Source of the DNA: Sphingobium estronivorans
GTDB lineage: Bacteria > Pseudomonadota > Alphaproteobacteria > Sphingomonadales > Sphingomonadaceae
Length of the DNA stretch: 64,000 nucleotides
Reading direction: 5' to 3'
Assembly (NCBI RefSeq): GCF_008692605.1
Contig: NZ_LFCT01000008.1
Location: forward strand, 121,488-185,487
In this document: in pieces, positions 17,695 to 26,611 of the stretch
How the letters are laid out: each line of letters opens with the position of its first letter
How positions within the stretch are numbered: the first letter of the stretch is position 1
The notes under the pieces: model-generated
Database searches by the model: none
What the model was told of the DNA's origin: nothing
What the model saw: only the letters and a program-made list of their open reading frames with translations
Made by a program: the position numbers and the translations under genes

Positions 17695-18447
17695 TCAAAT
17701 ACCGGCGTACCAGTCATAACCGGCATGGTCCTCCCAATAGCCGCCCTTGCCCCCGCCAATGCCGTCCATGGTGGCAACCGCCTCAATCTGCATCAAATAT
17801 TTCGCGTGCTTATAGCCCAGTTGCCGTTCCACCCGCAGCCGCAGCGGCGCGCCATTGGCGACCCGCAGCGGCTGGTCATTGAGCGCGAAGGCCAGGATGG
17901 TCTGCGGGTGGAAAGCGTCCGTCAGGTCGATGCTCTCATAATAGCCCTGGCCGCCGCCCATATCGTCGGCGCACCGGAAGACGATATAGCGCGCCCCATC
18001 CCGCAACCGGGCCGCATCGAGAATCTGGTTCAGCACGACGCCCCGCCATTTGCCGATGGCGCTCCAGCCCTCGACACAGTCGTGCCGCGTAATCTGCTCG
18101 CGATGGGGAAAGGCGCGCAGGTCGGCCAGCGACAGGGCCAATGGCCGCTCCACCAGCCCGCCGATCCGCAGCCGCCAGTCGGCAAAGCCGTTGCGCCACA
18201 GCGCTTTATATTCAGGAGTGTTGGGATTGGCGGTACCGTTGGGCCGGAAAAAGGGGGAGATCTGATCGGGCCGGAATTCGTGCGCCAGGGCATTGCGCGC
18301 CATCAGGCTGCGCTGGGCCCATTTGTGGAAATTCTCGGCGGAGAACAGCACCTCCCGGAAGGCTTCGTTCTTCGCCAGCCGGTCGCATCCCGCCAGCGTC
18401 GCGGCGGCGCCCAGCACCAGGGTCCGGCGGTCGAGGATCAGGCTCAC
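17695..18447 (-). CDS. Periplasmic molybdopterin-dependent oxidoreductase (sulfite-oxidase/MsrP superfamily)
   Basis: 250 residues from a GTG overlapping the upstream cytochrome stop (GTGA). The N-terminus combines a twin-arginine motif (DRRTLVLGAAA) with a lipobox-like LAGC, so the mature protein may be a Tat-exported lipoprotein. The oxidoreductase molybdopterin-binding fold is shown by RHDCVEGWSAIGKW, where the cysteine ligates Mo. The substrate is not evident; MsrP repairs methionine sulfoxide with a membrane cytochrome partner, and a cytochrome b is encoded just before it. It is shorter than MsrP (about 330) and the cytochrome is not MsrQ-like, so another substrate is possible. Confidence 0.87.
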   Translation of the reverse strand: MSLILDRRTLVLGAAATLAGCDRLAKNEAFREVLFSAENFHKWAQRSLMARNALAHEFRPDQISPFFRPNGTANPNTPEYKALWRNGFADWRLRIGGLVERPLALSLADLRAFPHREQITRHDCVEGWSAIGKWRGVVLNQILDAARLRDGARYIVFRCADDMGGGQGYYESIDLTDAFHPQTILAFALNDQPLRVANGAPLRLRVERQLGYKHAKYLMQIEAVATMDGIGGGKGGYWEDHAGYDWYAGI

Positions 18448-19187
18448 CGCCCCTTCTCCGCATGCGTTTCCGGAATCCGATAGCGTCCGCTGATCATCGA
18501 CCGGATTTCGTTCCCCGGCCCCGCCAGCAGCACCATCAGGATATGGACGAGAAAGAAGGCCAGCAGCGCAAAGGCCGTGATGAAGTGGATCGACCGCGCC
18601 GACTGCCGCCCGCCGAACAGTTCGACCAGCCACGGCCAGGCCGCGTTCATGCCCGGCGACATGGTGAGGCCGGTCAGGACGATGAGCGGCAATGCCAGGA
18701 AGATCACGCCGATATAACTGGCCTTTTGCAGCACATTATAATGCAGTGCCGCTTCGCCGGTCGGAAAGCGCAGCCGTGCATGATCGCGAATGTCCTGCCA
18801 CACATGGCCGGGCGCCAATTCCCCGCGCCGGAAGGCAAGGTCCCGCGCCAGATGCCGGCCCAAGAGGCTCCAGAGCATGTAGAAGAGCAGCGCGAAGGCG
18901 AAGATCGGCGCGGCGGTCAGGTGCCAGTGCCGGGACATGGCCAGATTATAATGAGCGGGCAGGGTGATCCACCTGCCGAACCGTTCCAGCTCCAGCCAGG
19001 GATGGTCGAAATTCGCGCCATATTGCCCCCAATAGAGCCGGGGATGCGCGTTGAAGATGCCCAGCCCGCTGGTGAACAGCACATAGAGCAGCAGCGCGTT
19101 CAGCCAATGCCATAAACGCGTCGGCCATTTGTGGCGCAGCACCAGCCGCGGCGTGGCCTGCTCGCGATCGGATAGGGGGCCATCCAT
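18444..19187 (-). CDS. Cytochrome b561-type membrane protein, electron partner
   Basis: 247 residues with four hydrophobic segments and paired histidines for two b haems: RLWHWLNALLLY, RHWHLTAAPIFA, and SIHFITAFALLAFFLVHILM. It resembles the Ni/Fe-hydrogenase cytochrome-b/DUF4405 group. It should pass electrons from the quinone pool to the molybdoenzyme encoded next, whose GTG overlaps this stop. It leads the cytochrome, molybdoenzyme, cfa row. The start ATG is followed by a short hydrophilic lead. Confidence 0.87.
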   Translation of the reverse strand: MDGPLSDREQATPRLVLRHKWPTRLWHWLNALLLYVLFTSGLGIFNAHPRLYWGQYGANFDHPWLELERFGRWITLPAHYNLAMSRHWHLTAAPIFAFALLFYMLWSLLGRHLARDLAFRRGELAPGHVWQDIRDHARLRFPTGEAALHYNVLQKASYIGVIFLALPLIVLTGLTMSPGMNAAWPWLVELFGGRQSARSIHFITAFALLAFFLVHILMVLLAGPGNEIRSMISGRYRIPETHAEKGR

Positions 19188-19311
19188 GGGAAACCGTTAC
19201 TCTTTTGCACCGGTCAGGTCAAAAATGACGTTTCCGTTACAGGCTTGCCGCGCGTGCCCGGTTTCGTTCATCTGGGAGCCAGCTTGGGGAGTCTAAGCGC
19301 GCGTTCCGGTC

Positions 19312-19345
19312 AAAAAGGGGTGTTCTCGAATGCGGCCCCTTTTTT
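19312..19345. terminator. Orphan bidirectional terminator in a divergent intergenic gap
   Basis: AAAAAGGGG and CCCCTTTTTT are 9-base complementary arms with a 15-base loop and a run of Ts on either strand. It lies in a 409-bp gap between divergent genes, with no annotated coding gene running into it, so the transcript it ends is unknown; a small RNA is possible. Nothing else coding is seen in the gap. Confidence 0.65.
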
Positions 19346-19596
19346 GCGTAAATCAACCTGTTGCGAAAAAGTCTCATATGATCGTAAAGTTCATATCCAA
19401 CTTGCAACAAGAGCAATCACGTTACATATGCGCCTCGTCGGTGACGAATATCGCCGCACGCATGACGGGAGGAAAGCCGAATAACATCGGTGATCCATGG
19501 CGATGAAAGAGTAAAATCCCGACGCCACCCGTAGATAGAACAAAAAACGTCAGTCCTGTTCATGGATATCGGCGTTGCTCATTACATGAGGACTTT

Positions 19597-20112
19597 ATGA
19601 AGACTGTGATTCTCGCAGCCGTTGCTGCCGCCGCTTTTGCCGCTCCCGCCTTCGCTCAGGACGCAGCGCCCTTCACCGGTCCGCGCGCGGGCGTCACCAT
19701 GGGCTATGACAAGTTCGCTGGCCGTGACGGCTTCAGCTACGGCGTGAACACCGGTTTCGACCTGGCCGTGACCCCGAACATCACCTTCGGTCCGGAAGTG
19801 TCGCTGAGCGACAGCACCACCAGCCTGGCTGCCGGCGTGGAAGTCAGCCGTGACCTGGCCGCTTCGCTGCGCCTCGGCTACATCGTGACGCCGCGCGCTC
19901 TGCTGTTCGGCAAGGTCGGCTATGCCAACACCCGCGTCGAAGCGTCGAACAGCAACGCTGGCGGCTCGTTCGAAGGCGTGCGTTACGGCGGCGGCGTGGA
20001 ATTCGCCGTGACCGGCAATACCTACATCTCGGCTGAATATCAGCGCAGCGAATATGAAGATGGCATCGGTGGCCGTGACGCGGGCGTCGTCGGCGTCGGC
20101 TTCCGCTTCTAA
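19597..20112 (+). CDS. Outer-membrane beta-barrel (opacity/porin-like) protein
   Basis: 171 residues. A signal peptide (cut after AFA-Q) precedes about 150 residues of alternating polar and hydrophobic strands with aromatic girdles (TGPRAGVTMGYDKF, RLGYIVTPRALLFGKVGYAN), ending in phenylalanine (GFRF). This matches 8-stranded OmpA-like/opacity barrels. Codons are unusually uniform (ctg, ggc, gaa), suggesting high expression. The role is structural or protective. GAGGAC lies 5 bases before the ATG; a terminator follows. Confidence 0.87.
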   Translation: MKTVILAAVAAAAFAAPAFAQDAAPFTGPRAGVTMGYDKFAGRDGFSYGVNTGFDLAVTPNITFGPEVSLSDSTTSLAAGVEVSRDLAASLRLGYIVTPRALLFGKVGYANTRVEASNSNAGGSFEGVRYGGGVEFAVTGNTYISAEYQRSEYEDGIGGRDAGVVGVGFRF

Positions 20113-20135
20113 TCCTTCGGGAATAGAGTTTGAGG

Positions 20136-20166
20136 AAAGGGCGGTCCCGCGTGGGCCGCCCTTTTC
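20136..20166 (+). terminator. Intrinsic terminator of the outer-membrane barrel gene
   Basis: AAAGGGCGG and CCGCCCTTTT form a 9-bp stem with a T-rich end, 24 bases after the stop. It abuts the stop codon of the convergent gene, which it could also serve. Confidence 0.82.
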
Positions 20167-20607
20167 TTATGCACGCCTCTGCCATGCCGGGGGCAGGGGC
20201 TTCAAATCCGGCTCCACCCAGCCCCGTCGCGCCTCCACCGACATCAACCGCTCACGCGACCAATAAGCGAAGGGCCAGTCCTTGCCCCCCAGCGGCGAAT
20301 CCATCAGCGCCGCCAACGCCGCCTGCGGCCGCACATCGCCGGGCAGGCCCGCCAGCACCGCCCGCGCCGCGCGCAGCGAGGCCTGCGTAATCGTCTCATG
20401 ATAGCCCGCCGTATCGCTGTTCACCCCGCCCACGCTTTCATTATAGGCCGCGATCATTCCCGGCATGTCGCGTTCCGGCGCCAGATCGGGCCGCCGCAGC
20501 ATCAGCCACAGCGCGGTCGCGAAATGCGCCTTGTGCGTCCAGTCTTCCCTGGCCAGCGTCCGCGCGCAAAAGCCCGTTGCGATCCGCTCAATCTCTTCGT
20601 CCGTCAT
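20167..20607 (-). CDS. Conserved protein of unknown function
   Basis: 146 residues from the ATG of MTDEEIERIATGFCARTLAR; a further 27 upstream residues lie over the rlmN terminator and were excluded. It is helical and soluble with no signal. WTHKAHFATALWLMLRRPD and AAYNESVGGVNSDTAGYHET look like conserved core motifs, with histidines that could bind a metal. I do not recognise a named family. It is convergent to the barrel gene and separated from rlmN by a terminator, so probably monocistronic. Confidence 0.7.
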   Translation of the reverse strand: MTDEEIERIATGFCARTLAREDWTHKAHFATALWLMLRRPDLAPERDMPGMIAAYNESVGGVNSDTAGYHETITQASLRAARAVLAGLPGDVRPQAALAALMDSPLGGKDWPFAYWSRERLMSVEARRGWVEPDLKPLPPAWQRRA

Positions 20608-20645
20608 CGTCCAACCTTTCCCATCCGCCCGAACGGACGGGGCAA

Positions 20646-20676
20646 AGAAAAACCCCGCCGTTCCGGGCGGGGTTTC
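20646..20676 (-). terminator. Intrinsic terminator of rlmN
   Basis: On the minus strand AAACCCCGCC and GGCGGGGTTT form a 10-bp stem with a 6-base loop, followed by a TTTCTTTG-type run. It lies 40 bases downstream of the rlmN stop. Confidence 0.85.
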
Positions 20677-20715
20677 GTCTCGCGCCATGAAGAGACGCGA
20701 CCAATCAACCCCGCT

Positions 20716-21975
20716 CTATCCGAGCGCGGCTTGCTTCTCCGCGGCGAGGCGGTCCAACTCCGCCCTGCTTTTCTTTTCCGAAGCCGATTTGAGCTGCCCG
20801 CAGGCGGCCATGATGTCCCGCCCGCGCGGCGTACGCACAGGCGCGGAAATCCCGCCCTCGAACACGATGTCGGAAAAGCGCCTGATCCGCTCGGGCGTCG
20901 AGCATTCATAGTCCGTGCCCGGCCAGGGATTGAACGGGATCAGATTGACCTTGGCGGGCAACTTGTAGTGACGCAGCAGCCGCACCAGTTCGCGCGCATC
21001 CTCGTCGCTGTCATTCTTGTCCCTGATCATCACATATTCGAAGGTGATCCGTCGCGCATTGTTGGCGCTCGGATAGTCGGCGCAGGCCTGCAACAGTGCC
21101 TCAATGCCGTATTTCTTATTGAGCGGCACCAGTTCGTCGCGCACATCCTTGGTCACGGCATGGAGCGACACGGCGAGGTTCACGCCAATCTCCGCGCCCG
21201 CCCGCGCCATCATCGGCACCACGCCGGAGGTGGAGAGCGTGATCCGCCGCTTCGACAAAGCCAGCCCGTCGCCATCCATCACGACCTTCAGCGCGTCGCG
21301 CACATGGTCGAAATTATAGAGCGGCTCGCCCATGCCCATCATCACGATGTTGGTCAGCATCCGCCCGTCGGGGCTGTACTGCGATGCATCGTCGGCTTCA
21401 TCGTCATTGGCCGACGCCATACTGCCCTTGGGCCATTCGCCCAATGCGTCGCGCGCCAGCATGACCTGTCCGACAATCTCGCCCGGCGTCAGATTGCGCA
21501 CCAGCCGCATCGTACCGGTGTGGCAGAAGCGGCAGTTGAGCGTGCAGCCCACCTGGCTCGACACGCATAGCGTCCCCCGGTCCGCGTCCGGGATGAACAC
21601 CATCTCATAATCCTGCCCGTCATCGGAGCGCAGCAGCCATTTGCGCGTGCCGTCGCTCGACACCTGCGCTTCGACCACCTGCGGACGGCCCACCACGAAG
21701 CGCTCCGCCATCCAGCCGCGCATCGGCTTGGCAAGGTCGGTCATGGCGTCGAAATCCGTCTCGCCACGATGATAGAGCCAGTGGAACAGCTGTTTGGAGC
21801 GCAGCTTCGCCTGCTTGGCATCGAGCCCGGCTTCCTCCAGCACGCCCTTGATCTGCGGGCGCGACAGTCCCATCAGGTCAACGCGCCCATCCTCGCGGGG
21901 CGTCACGGCGCGGGGTACGGGCACAGGGTCGATAAGGCCGGGAATCGGCATCAAGGGGTTGGCGGCTGTCTGCAT
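20716..21975 (-). CDS. rlmN: Dual-specificity RNA methyltransferase RlmN
   Basis: 419 residues. Radical-SAM enzyme that methylates C2 of A2503 in 23S rRNA and of A37 in some tRNAs. The CxxxCxxC iron-sulfur motif reads C-T-L-N-C-R-F-C (near residues 144-151), followed by [19 protein letters not shown] and MGMGEPLYN, all family markers; a second conserved Cys near the C-terminus lies in [11 protein letters not shown] loop ([15 protein letters not shown], near residue 195) is an acidic insertion not in E. coli. An ATG four codons upstream is equally open; a frame running much further upstream is out of phase with the next gene and was rejected. Confidence 0.93.
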   Translation of the reverse strand: MQTAANPLMPIPGLIDPVPVPRAVTPREDGRVDLMGLSRPQIKGVLEEAGLDAKQAKLRSKQLFHWLYHRGETDFDAMTDLAKPMRGWMAERFVVGRPQVVEAQVSSDGTRKWLLRSDDGQDYEMVFIPDADRGTLCVSSQVGCTLNCRFCHTGTMRLVRNLTPGEIVGQVMLARDALGEWPKGSMASANDDEADDASQYSPDGRMLTNIVMMGMGEPLYNFDHVRDALKVVMDGDGLALSKRRITLSTSGVVPMMARAGAEIGVNLAVSLHAVTKDVRDELVPLNKKYGIEALLQACADYPSANNARRITFEYVMIRDKNDSDEDARELVRLLRHYKLPAKVNLIPFNPWPGTDYECSTPERIRRFSDIVFEGGISAPVRTPRGRDIMAACGQLKSASEKKSRAELDRLAAEKQAALG

Positions 21976-22022
21976 GGCCGCGCCCATAGCCGATTTCCGC
22001 GCATTTTTAAAGCGGCGGGATT

Positions 22023-22529
22023 CTACCGCATCCGCGCGCAGCCCAGGGCCGCCGCATCGATCGCCGTCGCCGCCCCGCGCAGCGCATAGGTGTCGGCAAA
22101 ACCCCGGCCCCCCGCATCCCGCGTCTGCACGCTCATGCCGGTGGCCGATCGCATCGCCGCGATGATCGCCGCGTCGGCCCGCGCATCCGGCGCCCAGGCG
22201 TCGACCTGCCCCGCCACCAGCGTAAAGCGCCGGTCGCCCACATTCAGGATCACCGCCGCATCCGCGGCCCGCATCCGGCTCAGGCGGAAATGCACCTGCC
22301 CGCGCACCTGCTGCCGCGGCCAGCTTCCGACTGCGGCAAAGCCCGCCGACTGCGCCGCGACCGGCATGGCGATGGCATAGCAGCGTGGACCACCGGATTG
22401 GGACCCGGATTGAGACAAGGCCGGATCGCGAAACGCGCCCCAGGCCTCGAACACGCCCAGCGAGTCCCGCGCCTGCGCGGCCGCGCCGATCATCGTCAGG
22501 GGGAGGGCGAGGGGCCATAAGCGTTTCAC
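22023..22529 (-). CDS. Secreted protein of unknown function (weak IalB-like look)
   Basis: 168 residues from a GTG with GGGAA just upstream. The signal peptide ([20 protein letters not shown]) is convincing and decides the start. The mature part has WGAFRDPA, a cysteine in [13 protein letters not shown], and near the C-terminus [19 protein letters not shown], with a second cysteine. The order resembles the invasion-associated locus B family but is not diagnostic. Exported; function unknown. It lies 47 bases upstream of rlmN on the same strand, so co-transcription is possible. Confidence 0.68.
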   Translation of the reverse strand: MKRLWPLALPLTMIGAAAQARDSLGVFEAWGAFRDPALSQSGSQSGGPRCYAIAMPVAAQSAGFAAVGSWPRQQVRGQVHFRLSRMRAADAAVILNVGDRRFTLVAGQVDAWAPDARADAAIIAAMRSATGMSVQTRDAGGRGFADTYALRGAATAIDAAALGCARMR

Positions 22530-22595
22530 ATTCCCGGCAAAGCGCAAGCCGTTCCTTTTTGCAACCCCAGGCGAAACGAAAGGCTCAGCGAATGC

Positions 22596-22623
22596 TTGCA
22601 GGGGCCGCAACAGCGGCTATGAA
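22596..22623 (+). promoter_or_regulatory. Candidate dnaN promoter
   Basis: TTGCAG and TATGAA with a 16-bp spacer, about 75 bp before the dnaN ATG in the gap between divergent genes. Spacing and place fit; the match is fair, not decisive. Confidence 0.4.
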
Positions 22624-22698
22624 GGACCATCCATCATTGTCGCCCGGATTCGACCGTCTCCGGGCTTTGCGCAGAAAAGAAACGGACAGATCAGGGAC

Positions 22699-23811
22699 AT
22701 GAAGGCCACCATCGAACGCGCAACGCTCCTCAAGAGCCTCAGCCATGTCCAGTCGGTGGTTGAGCGGCGCAACACGATTCCGATCCTGTCCAACGTGCTG
22801 ATCGAGGCGTCGGCGGACGGCGCGATCAAGCTGATGGCGACCGACCTCGACCTCCAGATCGTCGAGAGCGTGTCCGCGCAGGTCGAACAGCCCGGCGCGA
22901 CCACCATTTCGGCGCACACCCTGTTCGACATCGCCCGCAAGCTGCCCGAAGGCAGCCAGGTCTCGCTCCACGCGGCCGAGGGCAAGATGCTGATTCAGGC
23001 GGGCCGCGCCCGCTTCAACCTGTCGACCCTGCCGCGCGACGACTTCCCGGTGATCGCGGAAGGCGACCTGCCGACCAGCTTCGAACTGCCGGCCGAGACG
23101 CTGAAGCAGATCATCGACAAGACGCGCTTCGCCATTTCGACCGAAGAGACGCGCTATTATCTGAACGGCATCTATTTCCACGTGTCCGATGATGGCCAGC
23201 CGGTGCTGAAGGCAGCCGCCACCGACGGCCACCGCCTCGCCCGCGTCACCGTGCCGCGTCCCGACGGCGCCGACGGCATGCCGGGCATCATCGTGCCCCG
23301 CAAATGCATCGGCGAACTGCGCAAGCTGCTCGATGAGGTCGAAGGCTCGGTCCAGATCAGCCTGTCGGCGAGCAAGATCCGCTTCGGTCTGGGCAGCGCG
23401 ATCCTGACCAGCAAGCTGATCGACGGCACCTTCCCGGATTACAGCCGCGTCATTCCGACCGCCAACGACAAGCTGCTCAAGATCGACCCGCGCAGTTTCG
23501 AAGAAGGCGTGGATCGTGTTGCCACCATCGCCACGGAAAAGACCCGCGCGGTCAAGATGACGCTGGAGCGGGACAAGATCGTCCTGTCCGTCACCAGTCC
23601 CGAGAACGGCACGGCGGCCGAAGAGGTGCCCGGCGCCTTCCAGGGCGAGGGCTTCGACATCGGTTTCAACGCGCGCTATCTGCTCGACATATTGAACCAG
23701 ATCGACAGCGAGACGGTCGAACTGCATCTGGCCGACGCCGCCGCACCGACGCTGATCCGTGAAAACGACCGCAGCCCGGCGCTCTACGTGCTGATGCCGA
23801 TGCGGGTCTAA
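22699..23811 (+). CDS. dnaN: DNA polymerase III beta sliding clamp
   Basis: 370 residues, standard clamp length. Three similar domains form the ring half that holds polymerase III on DNA; markers include VQSVVERRNTIPILSNVLIE near the start, FAISTEETRYYLNGIYFH in the middle, and the C-terminal YVLMPMRV, part of the partner-binding pocket. It is not next to dnaA, gyrB or recF here. Its ATG follows GACAT closely with AGGGACATG as the site. Confidence 0.96.
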   Translation: MKATIERATLLKSLSHVQSVVERRNTIPILSNVLIEASADGAIKLMATDLDLQIVESVSAQVEQPGATTISAHTLFDIARKLPEGSQVSLHAAEGKMLIQAGRARFNLSTLPRDDFPVIAEGDLPTSFELPAETLKQIIDKTRFAISTEETRYYLNGIYFHVSDDGQPVLKAAATDGHRLARVTVPRPDGADGMPGIIVPRKCIGELRKLLDEVEGSVQISLSASKIRFGLGSAILTSKLIDGTFPDYSRVIPTANDKLLKIDPRSFEEGVDRVATIATEKTRAVKMTLERDKIVLSVTSPENGTAAEEVPGAFQGEGFDIGFNARYLLDILNQIDSETVELHLADAAAPTLIRENDRSPALYVLMPMRV

Positions 23812-23884
23812 AGGGCGGAAAAAAGGGCTATTCTGCCGCCGGACAGGTAAGCTTCTTTCAATAACTGCCCATTACGCAGGGACC

Positions 23885-26494
23885 ATGGCTTCCCTGCGGA
23901 CCAATTTGGCGGAACTGCACGCGCGGCGGATGGATCTCGTCGCCGCCCTCGGACTGACCGAGGGCGGAGCAGGGGTCGATGCCTCCTGGATTTCCGGCAC
24001 CTTCGTCCACATCGCCCGGCTCTGGCCGCTGATTCTGCTGGGCAAGCTGTGCATCACCGCGCTGTTGCATGTCCCCTTCTACGAACCGGGCAATATCGGC
24101 CACGCCATTGCCCTGTCCGCCATGCTGCTGGTGGATGGCGTCGCCATCGTCGTGCCGCGCGGCGCCTGCTTCCAACGGTTGCGGCCCCACCATCAGAAAT
24201 GGCTGATGCTGCCCATGGTGCTGCTGTCGGGCCTGACCTTCAGCCTGATGCTGGGCCCATCCTTGATCGCGGGTCCGCTGTCGCGCAATCTCGCGGCGGA
24301 AATGGCGGTGGCGCTGATGGCGGTGTCGATTTTCGGCGACCGGCGGCTGTTGGGCGTCAGCTATTTCACCGGTTTGCTGATCGCCTCGCTCGCGCATTGG
24401 GGGGATTTCGCGCAGGTCGGGCTGCTGATCAGCTGCATCGCGGCGATGCTGATCGCGGCGCTGCGTCAGGCCCATGCGGACATGAACCGCGCCATCGCCT
24501 TCTACCAGCGGGACCAGTGCGCCCAGCGGTCCGACCGGTTGCTGCATGAATATGAGCAGTCGGGCCGCGGCTGGTTCTGGGAAACCGACCGCCATGGCTG
24601 CATCGCCTATATTTCCGACACGCTGGCGCGCACGCTGGACCGGAGCAACGACGCGCTGATCGGCCGCCCGATCACGGAGATCATCCGCCCCGGCGACCGG
24701 CAGGACGGCGATGGCGAGCGCACCCTGGGCTTCCACCTGTCCGCCCGTACCGGCTTTGCTGAAATTCCGATCCGCGCCGCGATGGCGAAGGATGAACGCT
24801 GGTGGTCGATTTCGGGCCAGCCGGTGTTCAACGACTATGGCCAGTTCCACGGCTTCCGGGGCAGCGGCACGGACCTCACCGAGATGCGCCGCAGCCAGGC
24901 CGAAGTGCATCGGCTGGCCCAATATGATTCGCTGACCGGCCTTGCCAACCGCGTGCAGATGATGCGCTCGCTGGAGCAGGCGGTGGCGGGCACGAACGGC
25001 CAGCCCCGCGACTGCACGCTGATGATGCTCGACCTCGACCGGTTCAAGACGGTCAATGACACGCTCGGCCATCCGGCGGGCGATGCGCTGCTGCGTCAGG
25101 TCAGTCAGCGGATTCAGCGGGTCGTCGGCGACAAGGGCCTTGTCGGCCGGCAGGGCGGGGATGAATTCAAGATCCTGCTGCCGGGCCGCCCCGACCGGAT
25201 CCAGCTCGATCATCTTGCCCGCGCGATCATCACCGACGTGTCGCTGCCCTACCAGATTGAGGGCGTGGCCGTCGTGATCGGCGTGTCGATCGGCATTTCC
25301 TTCTGTCCCCAGGATGGCGTGACCGCCGATGCGTTGATCCGCAATGCCGACCTTGCCCTCTATGCGGCGAAGGGCGACGGGCGCGGCGTCTATCGCTTCT
25401 ATTCGCCGGAGATGCACGCCGATGCCGAGGACCGCCGCCAGTTGGAAGCCGACCTCCGCCACGCGCTGATCGAGGATGGGCTGCACCTCGTCTATCAGCC
25501 GGTGGTATCGTCCAAGACCGAACGCATCACCGGCTATGAAGCGCTGTTGCGCTGGCAGCATCCGGTGCGCGGCGCGATTTCGCCGGAACAGTTCGTGCCG
25601 ATTGCCGAGGAAAGCGGCCTGATCGGTCCGATCGGCGACTGGGTGTTGCGCACCGCCTGCCGCGATGCCGCGCAATGGGATGAGGGGGTGCGCGTCGCCG
25701 TCAACGTGTCGCCGATCCAGTTCGCCAATCATGGCCTGCCTTCCATCGTCATGAACGCGCTCGCCGCATCGCAACTGGCACCGGAGCGGCTGGAACTGGA
25801 ACTCACCGAAAGCGTGTTCCTGAGCGACGGCGACGGCACGGAATCGATGTTCGCCCGGCTCAAGGGGCTGGGCGTGCGTCTGGCGCTCGACGATTTCGGC
25901 ACCGGCTATTCCTCGCTCGGCTATCTGAAGACCGCGCCCTTCGACAAGATCAAGATCGACCAGAGCTTCGTGCGCGGCGCCGCCATCCGGGGCAGCCGCA
26001 ACAGCGCGATCATCAAGGCGATCGTCGGCCTGGCCGAGGCGCTGGGCATGGACACCACGGCGGAGGGCGCCGAAACCCGGGACGAGCTGGACCTGATCCG
26101 CCAATTGGGATGCAGCCATATTCAGGGCTATATCTATGGCCGCCCGCTGCCCGCGCAGGAGGTGCTCGCCCAGCAGCAATGTCATGGCGGCTATGCCGTC
26201 CCGCAGGGCTTCCAGTCGAGCCGGGCCGCGCGCCGGACGATGCTCCGCACCGTGGCGGTGTATCATGACGGCCAGGTCCATACCGGGCGAATCCGCAATA
26301 TTTCCACCACCGGCGCGCAGATCGAAGGGCTGTGGAACATCCCCGAGGGCACGCTGCTGGCGGTTGAACTCAGCGAAGGCCGGACGGTCAACGTCATCGC
26401 CCGCTGGTCGAAGGAGGACCGGCTGGGTGTCGAGTTCACCCAGTCGATCGACCTGGCCCATGAGCCCGCGACGCCGCGGGCGCTGGCATCCTGA
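23885..26494 (+). CDS. Membrane GGDEF-EAL protein with PAS and C-terminal PilZ-like domain
   Basis: 869 residues that make, break or sense cyclic di-GMP. About six hydrophobic segments (45-200) are followed by a PAS domain (about 222-330), GGDEF intact at 424-428, EALLRW at 552-557 with DDFGTGYSS further on, and a C-terminal segment (RTMLRTVAVYHDG then RIRNISTTGAQIEG) resembling PilZ. The inhibitory RxxD I-site expected before GGDEF reads GDKG and is lost. Both catalytic motifs are kept, so net activity cannot be told; with PilZ it may be a feedback-controlled phosphodiesterase. AGGGA lies 5 bases before the ATG. Confidence 0.9.
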   Translation: MASLRTNLAELHARRMDLVAALGLTEGGAGVDASWISGTFVHIARLWPLILLGKLCITALLHVPFYEPGNIGHAIALSAMLLVDGVAIVVPRGACFQRLRPHHQKWLMLPMVLLSGLTFSLMLGPSLIAGPLSRNLAAEMAVALMAVSIFGDRRLLGVSYFTGLLIASLAHWGDFAQVGLLISCIAAMLIAALRQAHADMNRAIAFYQRDQCAQRSDRLLHEYEQSGRGWFWETDRHGCIAYISDTLARTLDRSNDALIGRPITEIIRPGDRQDGDGERTLGFHLSARTGFAEIPIRAAMAKDERWWSISGQPVFNDYGQFHGFRGSGTDLTEMRRSQAEVHRLAQYDSLTGLANRVQMMRSLEQAVAGTNGQPRDCTLMMLDLDRFKTVNDTLGHPAGDALLRQVSQRIQRVVGDKGLVGRQGGDEFKILLPGRPDRIQLDHLARAIITDVSLPYQIEGVAVVIGVSIGISFCPQDGVTADALIRNADLALYAAKGDGRGVYRFYSPEMHADAEDRRQLEADLRHALIEDGLHLVYQPVVSSKTERITGYEALLRWQHPVRGAISPEQFVPIAEESGLIGPIGDWVLRTACRDAAQWDEGVRVAVNVSPIQFANHGLPSIVMNALAASQLAPERLELELTESVFLSDGDGTESMFARLKGLGVRLALDDFGTGYSSLGYLKTAPFDKIKIDQSFVRGAAIRGSRNSAIIKAIVGLAEALGMDTTAEGAETRDELDLIRQLGCSHIQGYIYGRPLPAQEVLAQQQCHGGYAVPQGFQSSRAARRTMLRTVAVYHDGQVHTGRIRNISTTGAQIEGLWNIPEGTLLAVELSEGRTVNVIARWSKEDRLGVEFTQSIDLAHEPATPRALAS

Positions 26495-26501
26495 TCCCGG
26501 A

Positions 26502-26611
26502 CGCCAGCCTTATTTCAAGTCGCTGAGATGCTGATGCATCACGACTGGGAAACGCTCAAGCGCCGCGCGGGCTTTATCAGGTCCGATGCGTGAACCTCAT
26601 CGGACCTGGCA
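26502..26611. repeat. Stop-codon-adjacent structured repeat, copy B
   Basis: Carries AGGTCCGATG/CATCGGACCT (10-bp stem) beside a 22-base core beginning CGCTCAAGCGCC that also occurs near 38.57 kb. It begins at the TAA of the TonB receptor gene (TAATGCCAGG on the minus strand). The hairpin could end that transcript. Confidence 0.65.

Noticed and set aside
17695..18447. Naming the molybdoenzyme msrP.
   Set aside because: It is about 80 residues shorter than MsrP and its partner is a b561-type cytochrome, not MsrQ; substrate is left open.
19428..19484. An 18-residue frame in the 409-bp gap.
   Set aside because: No ribosome-binding site, no hydrophobic or conserved look; too short to support.
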